A stretch of 64,000 nucleotides of DNA. Source: Proluteimonas luteida. Lineage in GTDB: Bacteria; Pseudomonadota; Gammaproteobacteria; Xanthomonadales; Xanthomonadaceae. The stretch lies in NCBI RefSeq assembly GCF_021191695.1, contig NZ_JAIWPT010000013.1:62001-126000 (forward strand). The letters are read 5' to 3'. A model generated the notes under the pieces. It saw only the letters and a program-made list of their open reading frames with translations, did no database searches and was not told the DNA's origin. This document shows, one piece after another, positions 57,397-64,000 of the stretch. A program made the position numbers and the translations under genes. Each line of letters opens with the position of its first letter. The first letter of the stretch is position 1.

Positions 57397-58881
57397 TCAG
57401 CGGGCGGACTTGGGCAGCTCGGACACCAGGCGCAGCGACACGCTGAGCTCGTCGAGTTGGTAGTGCGGTCGCAGGAACGCGACGGATTTGTAGGCGCCGG
57501 GCTTGCCGGGGATCTCGGCCACCTCGATCCGGGCCTCGCGCAACGGCAGCTGCGACTTGCGCTCCTGCGAGGCGTTGTCGTCGAGCAGCACGTACTGCGC
57601 GATCCAGGTGTTGAGGAAGTTCTCGACGCTGGACTTGGAGGCGAAGCTGCCGACCTTGTCGCGCATCATCGACTTCAGGTAGTGGGCGATGCGCGAGACC
57701 GCGAAGATGTACTGCAGCTGCGAGGACAGGCGCGCATTGGCGTTGGCCGCGTCGGTGTTGTACTCCTTCTGCTTCTGCGCCGACTGGGTGGAGAAGAACG
57801 CCGCGTAGTCGGTGCCCTTGCAGTGCACCAGCGGCACCAGGCCCAGGTCGGCCAGCTCCTTCTCGCGGCGGTCGGTGATCGCGATCTCGGTCGGGCACTT
57901 GAGCGCGACCTCGCCGTCGTCAGTGCTGAAGGTATGCGTGGGCAGGCCCTCGACCAGGCCGCCGCCCTCGACGCCGCGGATCGCCGCGCACCAGCCGTAC
58001 TTGGCGAAGGCATCGGTGACCCGTGCCCCCAGCGAATAGGCGGCGTTGGTCCACAGGTAGCGGTCGTGCTCCTTGCCGCTGACGTCCTCGGTGTAGTTGA
58101 ACGCCTCCACCGGCGCGGTGTCCGGCCCGTACGGCAGGCGGCCGAGCACGCGCGGCATCGCCAGGCCGACGTAGCGCGAATCCTCGGACGCGCGGAACGA
58201 CTTCCACTTGGCGTATTCGACGGTGTCGAAGATCTTGGCCAGGTCGCGCGGGCCCGACAGCTCGGTGAAGTCGTCGAAACCCAGCAGCTCGGCCGACGCC
58301 GCCGACAGGAACGGCGCGTGCGCCGCGGCCGCCACGTGCGAGATCTCCTCGAGCAGGTAGATGTCCTCGGGATGGCGGGTGAACTCGTAGTCGCCGATCA
58401 GGGTCGCGAACGGGGCGCCGCCGAAGGTGCCGTACTCTTCCTCGTAGATCTTCTTGAACAGGTTGGACTGGTCGAAGTCGGACGCGTTCCTGAAATCCTT
58501 GACCAGGTCCTTCTTGGTGCAGTTGAACACCTTGATCTTCAGCGTGGTGCTGGTCTCGGTGTTGTCGACCAGGTACTTGAGCCCGCGCCAGGAACCCTCC
58601 AGCTTCTGGAACTCCGGCGTGTGCATCACCGCCGACAGCTGGTCGGAGATCAGCCGGTCGATGTCGGCGATGCGCGCGTCGAGCGATGCGATGGCGTCGT
58701 TCGAGATCACGATGGTCCCGTCCATGACCTGGCCGACGAGTTCGCCGATCAGGTCGCGGGCGCGGTCGCGCTCGCTGTCCGAGCGCGCGATCCGGCTCTT
58801 GGAGATGATCTGGTCGAGCAGGCCGCTCTCGGCGGCTTCGGCGGCCGCGGCAGGCGCGGTCTGGGTCTGTGTTTCAGCCAT
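57397..58881 (-). CDS. tssC: Type VI secretion contractile sheath large subunit TssC
   Basis: A 494-residue sheath protein. LDARIADIDRLISDQLSAVM and GSWRGLKYLVDNTETS are hallmark segments, as are EEYGTFGGAPFATLIGDYEF and RYVGLAMPRVLGRLPYG. The C-terminal region ends with PHYQLDELSVSLRLVSELPK. With TssB it forms the contractile sheath in the cytoplasm. Confidence 0.97.
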   Translation of the reverse strand: MAETQTQTAPAAAAEAAESGLLDQIISKSRIARSDSERDRARDLIGELVGQVMDGTIVISNDAIASLDARIADIDRLISDQLSAVMHTPEFQKLEGSWRGLKYLVDNTETSTTLKIKVFNCTKKDLVKDFRNASDFDQSNLFKKIYEEEYGTFGGAPFATLIGDYEFTRHPEDIYLLEEISHVAAAAHAPFLSAASAELLGFDDFTELSGPRDLAKIFDTVEYAKWKSFRASEDSRYVGLAMPRVLGRLPYGPDTAPVEAFNYTEDVSGKEHDRYLWTNAAYSLGARVTDAFAKYGWCAAIRGVEGGGLVEGLPTHTFSTDDGEVALKCPTEIAITDRREKELADLGLVPLVHCKGTDYAAFFSTQSAQKQKEYNTDAANANARLSSQLQYIFAVSRIAHYLKSMMRDKVGSFASKSSVENFLNTWIAQYVLLDDNASQERKSQLPLREARIEVAEIPGKPGAYKSVAFLRPHYQLDELSVSLRLVSELPKSAR

Positions 58882-58935
58882 GTCGGTGTCCCCGGGTGGT
58901 TGCGTGCGATGCGTTCGAGAAGGTGCCGGTGCCGG

Positions 58936-59451
58936 TCACGCGTCGTCCTCCGACGACGGCAGCTCCTTGCTGAGCCGGGTGATCTGGTCGGTGTTCTTCA
59001 GCACGTCGCTGAGCAGTTCCTCGAACTTGTCGTTGCCGGCCATCTTGTTGCGCAGGTCCGCCAGGCGCTGGCGCGCCTCGAGCAGCTTGCGCAGGGGATC
59101 GATCTGGTTGACCACCCGCTCGGGGCTGAAGTCCTCCAGGCTGTTGAACGTCAGTTCCACGCCGATCTTCGAGCCGTCGCCCTTGAGCCGGTTCTCGGCC
59201 TGGGTCTGGACCCGCGGCTTCATGCCCTTGAGCACGTCGTCGAAGTTGTCCTTGTCGATGTTGACGAACTTGCGTTCCTTCATCTTCGCCAGCGGCTCGG
59301 CGGGCTGTCCGGAGAAGTCGCCGACGACGCCGGCGACGAACGGCAGTTCCTTCTTCTCGATCGCGTCGCCGACCTCGACGTCATAGGTCAGCTGGACGCG
59401 CGGCGCCCGCACGCGGTCGAGCTTGTGCTGGGTGCTTTCTTTCTTGGCCAT
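58936..59451 (-). CDS. tssB: Type VI secretion contractile sheath small subunit TssB
   Basis: A 171-residue sheath protein. RVQLTYDVEVGDAIEKKELP and FVAGVVGDFSGQP are the conserved N-terminal strands. RKFVNIDKDNFDDVLKGMKP and LTFNSLEDFSPERVV complete the pattern. Partner of TssC, 54 bp downstream. About 130 bp with an AT-rich patch separate it from tssA, room for an internal promoter. Confidence 0.97.
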   Translation of the reverse strand: MAKKESTQHKLDRVRAPRVQLTYDVEVGDAIEKKELPFVAGVVGDFSGQPAEPLAKMKERKFVNIDKDNFDDVLKGMKPRVQTQAENRLKGDGSKIGVELTFNSLEDFSPERVVNQIDPLRKLLEARQRLADLRNKMAGNDKFEELLSDVLKNTDQITRLSKELPSSEDDA

Positions 59452-59583
59452 GCGTGTTTCTCCTGGTGATGGCCCGCCGCGAACCTCAAGCCGTGAAACG
59501 AGTCTAGGCGGCGGTCGGGGGGTTAAAAATCCGACGGACGGCCGATCGAAGGCCTATGCCGTTTGGTGTTGGAACGCTGGAAA

Positions 59584-60675
59584 TCAGTCCGGCAGGCCAA
59601 TGCGGCTGCGGATCCGCGACAGGGCGGCATCGTCGCCGAGCACCTCGCCCAGCCACTGGTCGAGCGGGGTGTCGGCCCACGCGACCGCGCGGTCGAGCAG
59701 GAACGACACCGGGCTGTGCGGTTCGACCCGGCGGAACCACGCGGCGATCTCGACCAGCGAGCGCACTACTGCGGCTTTCGATGCGACGCCGCCGGTCGAC
59801 AGGTTCAGCGCGCCGCCGACGGGGGCGGGTGCCGCGGGCGCCGGCAACGTGCCGTCGGCGGCGGCCGCCTCGTCATCGGCGCCGGTCCCGGCCCCGGCAG
59901 CGGCGCTGTCGGCGATCAGGCCTTTCGCCCTGGCGGCGCGGGTGACGATCTGCTGCAGGCGCTTGAGCTGGTCCTCGAGCTTCGCCAGGCTGGGGCCGGC
60001 ATTACCGAGTTTCGCGTCGCTGACCGCCTTGAAGCGGCCAAACGCCTCGAGCGCCAGCGCGATCCGTTCGTGCCAGGCCAGCAGGACACCGTCGGGATTG
60101 GCGTCGATCGCCTTGTCGAACATCTCGCCGCTGGGCTTGCCTTCGCCGAGCGCCTGCTCGTGGGCGTTGGCGTCCTGGCGCGCGAGGTTGTCGACGTCGC
60201 GCGAGACCTGCCAGTCGGCCAGCGTGTAGCCACCCTCGCCTTCGCCCAGCTTCAGGCCCAGCAGCGCCAGCGTGCCGTAGTCGCGGAACCAGGCGATCTT
60301 GGCGGCGCGCTCGTCGAGGTCGCCGTCGTCGACCAGCGGGTACAGGCCGTCCCAGTACTGCTCCTGCAGCGCGGCCAGCAGCTCGAACGCGGCGATCGCA
60401 CCGTCGAGGTGGTGCTGGGCGATCAGCGCCTCGCCCAGCCACGCGGCCGCCTGCAGGTCCTTGCTCTGTTCGCCGAGCATGCGCCCGGCCAGGGTGATGA
60501 CCTCGCGCCAGTTGGCGACCTTGAGCTCGTGTTCCCAGTCGCCCTGCGACAGGTTGGGGTCGTCGGCGCGGCGCGCCTCGCGGATGCGGTCGAAGGTGTC
60601 GCTGAAACTGACGTCGTCGCCGCATGGCGCGTCGTCGCGGATCGGCTTCAGCCACTCGCTGATGTCAATGTGCAT
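59584..60675 (-). CDS. tssA: Type VI secretion protein TssA
   Basis: A 363-residue protein with the ImpA N-terminal domain (about residues 8-125): EWLKPIRDDAPCGDDVSFSD, GDWEHELKVANWREVITLAG and YWDGLYPLVDDGDLDERAAK. The C-terminal half is helical with an Ala/Pro-rich stretch (about 265-295). TssA organises sheath assembly at the baseplate or distal end. Its start overlaps the last 11 bases of tssM, so translation is coupled. Confidence 0.92.
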   Translation of the reverse strand: MHIDISEWLKPIRDDAPCGDDVSFSDTFDRIREARRADDPNLSQGDWEHELKVANWREVITLAGRMLGEQSKDLQAAAWLGEALIAQHHLDGAIAAFELLAALQEQYWDGLYPLVDDGDLDERAAKIAWFRDYGTLALLGLKLGEGEGGYTLADWQVSRDVDNLARQDANAHEQALGEGKPSGEMFDKAIDANPDGVLLAWHERIALALEAFGRFKAVSDAKLGNAGPSLAKLEDQLKRLQQIVTRAARAKGLIADSAAAGAGTGADDEAAAADGTLPAPAAPAPVGGALNLSTGGVASKAAVVRSLVEIAAWFRRVEPHSPVSFLLDRAVAWADTPLDQWLGEVLGDDAALSRIRSRIGLPD

Positions 60676-63600
60676 CGGGAATCTCCTGGGACAGCGCGGT
60701 CGGGCCCTGGTCGACGATCGACGCCGGCACGCTTGCCGGACGGTCGCGTGCCGAGAGGTAGCGGTTGAGTTCGTCGGTCGGTTCGACCTGCAGCAGCACG
60801 CGCACGCCGCTGAAGCCGGCCTCGCGCAGGCGCGGCACCAGCTCGCTCCACTGCGCGGGGGTGTAGGCGTCGCGGAACGCGACGGCCGGGTAGTCCTGCA
60901 CGCCGTCGGAGAAATCCTCGACCAGCTCGCGGAACCCCTCGGGGCCGGAATAGATCCGGGTCAGCTGCAGCGCCGGCTCGGCGGCCGCGGCTGGCGGTGC
61001 AGCAAGCGGATCGCCGGTCGGCGCGCCGCCGTCCATCATCGAATCCAGCGCGTCGGGCGGCTGCAGCGCGATGCGGATGCGCGCCTCGACGCACGACTGC
61101 GGCGACCAGAACACCGAGGCCTTGGCCTCGGCCAGCGACGGCGCGTTCGACACCGCGCGGTACAGCCGTTCCTTGCAGTCGATCTCCAGCACGGTGCCTT
61201 CCGGCGCCTCGCGCAACGCGCCGGCCTGGCTGGGCCCGGCGAAGACGAAGTTGCCGGCCATGAACGGCTTGTCCTCGCCCAGCAGCGGCATGAACTGGCG
61301 CTTGCCGCTGACCACGTCCTGGAAGCCGCTCGACAACGGCAGCGCGATGCCGCCGACCTCGACCGGGGTGCGCTCGCGCTCGGTGATGAACGGCGCCAGC
61401 CAGTCGTTGACGAACGCGTCCAGCTTGCCCTGCGCACCGTATAGCGCATCGACCTGTTCGTGCGCCGGCAACGCCGCCATCGGCTGCACGACGCTGTCGT
61501 TCCAGCGGGTCTGCACGTACTGCGCGGCGCGCTGCACGGTCAGCAGCAGCAGCAACCGGGCGGGCCCCTGCACGACCGACCACGCGGCCATGTCCGCGCC
61601 GCTGAACTCGGTGGCCGCCTGCTCGTCGGGTTTTTCCAGCGACTGCAGCAGCTCGGCATAGTCGGCGCCCGGCCCGTCGGCCGGCCGGCCGCGCGCCTGG
61701 TAGAAGGCCGCGGCGATCCGGTACATCTCCTGCCCGGCACCATCGGCCTCCAGCTGCAGGTAGGCCTTGGCGTACAGCGGCTGCTGCCGGGCCAGCACGT
61801 CGCGCAGGCTCTGCTGCATCGCCGGCAGCCACGGCGGCGGCTCGACCACCGGGCCGCCGCCGAACCAACCCTTGACGGTCTGTCCGAGGAACCCGCCGAT
61901 CGGCCGCCAGCCGCGCAGCCAGTCGGATCTGGCCGCGGCCCACGCGTTCGCCCAGCGACCACCGGCGCCGAGTTTCAGCGGCAGTCCGAACAGGTGGTGC
62001 TGGGCACTGTCAAAAAAAAAGCGGTACGGGTTGTCGGCGCCGCCCGCGCGCACGGCGAGTTCGTCGTAGTGCCCGCGCCACAGCTGCGCGCCCTCCAGGA
62101 AGCGGGCCTGGAACGCGCCCCAGGCGGCGAAGTAGGCGCCGAAGTAGTCCGCGCGGAATGCGTCGGTCGCCGCGGCGCGCGCCGGCAGGCGGTCGGCGAC
62201 CGTTGCCAGCCACGGCGCCACCACGCCGTCCCAGGTCTCGCGGGTGTAGGCGGCGGGGATCTCCGGCAGCGACCCGGCCTCGACGCCGACCACGCGGTCG
62301 GCGGGCAGCCAGTAGTCGGCAAGGCGCACCGGGTCGCGTCGGGCGGCGGCCCACTGTTCCAGGTCGGCGGGGCGCGGCTGGTAGCGCGCGGCGATCTTCT
62401 CGAACTCGCCGAGCAGGCGCTGCTGCTCGTCGTTGAGCATGCCGCGGTGCTGCCAGCGCAGATAGCCCAGGTAGGTGTCGAACAGGGCGGCGGCGCGCTC
62501 GCGGTTGACAGCAATGTCGCCGTCGCCGGACTGGAACGGCGCGAACAGCCGCGACTGCGCATCGAACACGACGTTGCCGGCCGCTTCCTGCTCGCACTCC
62601 GCGCGCTGGCGACGGCAGCGATCGAGCAGCCGCAGCCGCTGCGCGACCGCGAGCGCGTGGTCGAGCCCGACCTCGCCACGGGCCAGGTCGGCGCCGAGCA
62701 TCTGGTCGTACGGCGCCAGGATCAGCCGCGAGAAATCCTCGACCACGCGCGCCTTCAACGCGTCGATGTCGCGGTCGCTGCGGCGGATGCCGAATCCCAG
62801 CGAGGTGCCGGCGGCAGCCGCCTCGAGCTGCTGGATCGTGCGGCCGCAGGCGGCGACCCAGGCGATGCGGCCGCCGGCGCCGCTGCCCTGGGTCTCCTGG
62901 CAGGCGGCGCGGGTCTGCGCCAGCAGCTGGGTGTCCTCCTGCCACGCGGTGAACAGGCCGTAGCTCAGGTACGCCGACAGCCCCAGCATCGCCGCGACGC
63001 CCAGGCCCGCGCCGGTCATGCGGCCGGCGCTGCCCTTGAGGCTGGGCGTGGCCAGCGGCTGGTCGCTGGGCAGGAAGCGGGTGAACAGGTCGGCGACGAA
63101 CGCGCCGCCTGCATGCCCCGCGCCGCCGCCGCCGGCGAAGTACAGGCCGCGCCAGCGCGGCGTGCGCTGGAAGGGATTGTCGGCGAGCAGCTGGTCGACG
63201 AAGATCCGCAGCCCGTCGGCCATGCGCGGGAACGCCTGCACGAACTCGAACACGCCGCGCCGCTTGTCGGGCGTCGACTGGCTGCGCAGCGCGGTCTCGC
63301 GCAGCGCGTGCAGGCGCTCGACGACCGGGCCGAGGATGTCGTCGAGCCGGCCCGACGTCGCCGCGCTGACGACCTCGCTGTCCGCCAGCCGGAACCCGAG
63401 CGCCTGCTCGAAGGCCTCGGCCGGCAACGCGGCGCGGAAGTCGGCGTAGCCGTGCAGCTGGTCGAGGCCGGTGACGACGAAGTAGACCGGTGGCCGGATC
63501 TGCAGGTGTTCCATCGCCTCGTCGACCAGGCGCCGCAGGCGGATCCCCGCCGCCTTGACCTGGTCCGCGCTGCCGAGCAGGGTCTGCGCCGACACGCAGA

Positions 63601-64000
63601 CCACGATGCCGTTGAGCGCCAGCTTGTCGCGTTCGCTGCGCAGCAGCTGCAGCGCCTGGTACCACAGCCCGCGATCGAGGCGCGCGCCGGGCTCGCAGAC
63701 CACGCGCGCGTGCATCTGGATCGCGATCATCGAGCGGAAGAACCACCAGCGCCACAGCGGGTCGGGATCGGCGCCGGCCTGGGTCGGCGGCGGGAACGGC
63801 GAGACCCGCGACGCCGACGCCAGCAGCGCCGTGGTGTCGGCGTCGGCATCGCCGAGGAACAGCAGCCACGGCACCCGGTACAGCGGGTCGCGGCCCTTGT
63901 CGATGTCGGGCGAGCGCCGGATCGTGCCCTTGGCCTCGGCGATCGCCGCGCGCATCCGCGCCAGCGGTTCGCGTTCGTCGTCCGGATTGCCGGGGCCGAG
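60665..64000 (-). CDS. tssM: Type VI secretion membrane-complex protein TssM (5' end outside window)
   Basis: The C-terminal 1111 residues of an IcmF-type protein. DPLYRVPWLLFLGDADADTT begins the cytoplasmic NTPase-like region, but the usual P-loop GKT is replaced by Asp-rich residues. PVYFVVTGLDQLHGYADFRA is the conserved Walker-B-like region. One membrane segment lies in MTGAGLGVAAMLGLSAYLSY; the remainder is the periplasmic domain with the TssM C-terminal fold. The first two membrane segments must lie beyond 64000. A run of nine T (coding strand, 62012-62020) encodes three Phe. It anchors the T6SS to the envelope with TssJL. Confidence 0.94.
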   Translation of the reverse strand, partial: LGPGNPDDEREPLARMRAAIAEAKGTIRRSPDIDKGRDPLYRVPWLLFLGDADADTTALLASASRVSPFPPPTQAGADPDPLWRWWFFRSMIAIQMHARVVCEPGARLDRGLWYQALQLLRSERDKLALNGIVVCVSAQTLLGSADQVKAAGIRLRRLVDEAMEHLQIRPPVYFVVTGLDQLHGYADFRAALPAEAFEQALGFRLADSEVVSAATSGRLDDILGPVVERLHALRETALRSQSTPDKRRGVFEFVQAFPRMADGLRIFVDQLLADNPFQRTPRWRGLYFAGGGGAGHAGGAFVADLFTRFLPSDQPLATPSLKGSAGRMTGAGLGVAAMLGLSAYLSYGLFTAWQEDTQLLAQTRAACQETQGSGAGGRIAWVAACGRTIQQLEAAAAGTSLGFGIRRSDRDIDALKARVVEDFSRLILAPYDQMLGADLARGEVGLDHALAVAQRLRLLDRCRRQRAECEQEAAGNVVFDAQSRLFAPFQSGDGDIAVNRERAAALFDTYLGYLRWQHRGMLNDEQQRLLGEFEKIAARYQPRPADLEQWAAARRDPVRLADYWLPADRVVGVEAGSLPEIPAAYTRETWDGVVAPWLATVADRLPARAAATDAFRADYFGAYFAAWGAFQARFLEGAQLWRGHYDELAVRAGGADNPYRFFFDSAQHHLFGLPLKLGAGGRWANAWAAARSDWLRGWRPIGGFLGQTVKGWFGGGPVVEPPPWLPAMQQSLRDVLARQQPLYAKAYLQLEADGAGQEMYRIAAAFYQARGRPADGPGADYAELLQSLEKPDEQAATEFSGADMAAWSVVQGPARLLLLLTVQRAAQYVQTRWNDSVVQPMAALPAHEQVDALYGAQGKLDAFVNDWLAPFITERERTPVEVGGIALPLSSGFQDVVSGKRQFMPLLGEDKPFMAGNFVFAGPSQAGALREAPEGTVLEIDCKERLYRAVSNAPSLAEAKASVFWSPQSCVEARIRIALQPPDALDSMMDGGAPTGDPLAAPPAAAAEPALQLTRIYSGPEGFRELVEDFSDGVQDYPAVAFRDAYTPAQWSELVPRLREAGFSGVRVLLQVEPTDELNRYLSARDRPASVPASIVDQGPTALSQEIPDAH

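Overview
This window is a chromosomal segment of very high GC content with dense, mostly overlapping bacterial genes. The gene content suggests a member of the Xanthomonadaceae/Lysobacteraceae (Lysobacter, Luteimonas or Pseudoxanthomonas type). The reasons are a complete mlaFEDCBA operon ending in mlaA/VacJ, many lipoprotein peptidases and hydrolases, GTAGGTCGG-headed REP elements, a type VI secretion cluster and a Xanthomonas-style cassette array. The taxonomic placement is an inference from gene content. No tRNA, rRNA, CRISPR array or insertion sequence was seen.

Layout. Positions 1-11991 (minus strand) hold nine co-directional genes: phasin, MaoC-phosphate acetyltransferase fusion, copper-type P-type ATPase, acetate kinase, a small membrane protein, a PRPP synthase homologue, phosphoketolase, an MBL/beta-CASP protein and a thymidine/AMP phosphorylase cut by the window edge. 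A perfect FNR/Anr box at 12097-12110 lies upstream with a plausibly placed -10. Together these look like an oxygen-limited pentose/nucleoside-to-acetyl-phosphate pathway giving ATP (acetate kinase) or acetyl-CoA (Pta) for storage polymer. Positions 12300-16674 hold a DUF4105 protein, an alpha/beta hydrolase lipoprotein and GltS, all overlapping. Positions 16888-21235 hold the Mla lipid-transport operon, followed by rmuC (minus).

Positions 23053-30049 are the most distinctive part: a visibly lower-GC array of small plus-strand genes separated by about 60-bp imperfect palindromes. Their ends read like the R''(RYYYAAC) and R'(GTTRRRY) boxes of integron attC sites. I count 17 sites or remnants, roughly 11 of them reasonably complete. 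No integrase gene is present, so this is a CALIN-type (integrase-less) array. Cassette products include zinc-ribbon membrane proteins, a DUF6188-like protein, an NTF2-like protein, a cupin and a GFA-family protein. Four cassettes are visibly broken by truncation, frameshift or stop loss, and attC quality falls off from left to right.

Positions 30313-51228 carry ordinary chromosomal genes: a PaaI-like thioesterase, M3 peptidase, acyltransferase, arfB, truC, M16 peptidase, panE, an OmpA-like lipoprotein, yadGH- and natAB-like ABC transporters, fpr, an M50-like protein and a small XRE regulator with a palindromic operator pair. Several REP-like hairpins are interspersed. Positions 51229-56080 hold a TonB-C-domain lipoprotein and a hybrid histidine kinase overlapping a methyltransferase gene. 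Positions 56297-64000 (minus) hold part of a type VI secretion cluster in the order tssM (cut), tssA, tssB, tssC, hcp, tssE.
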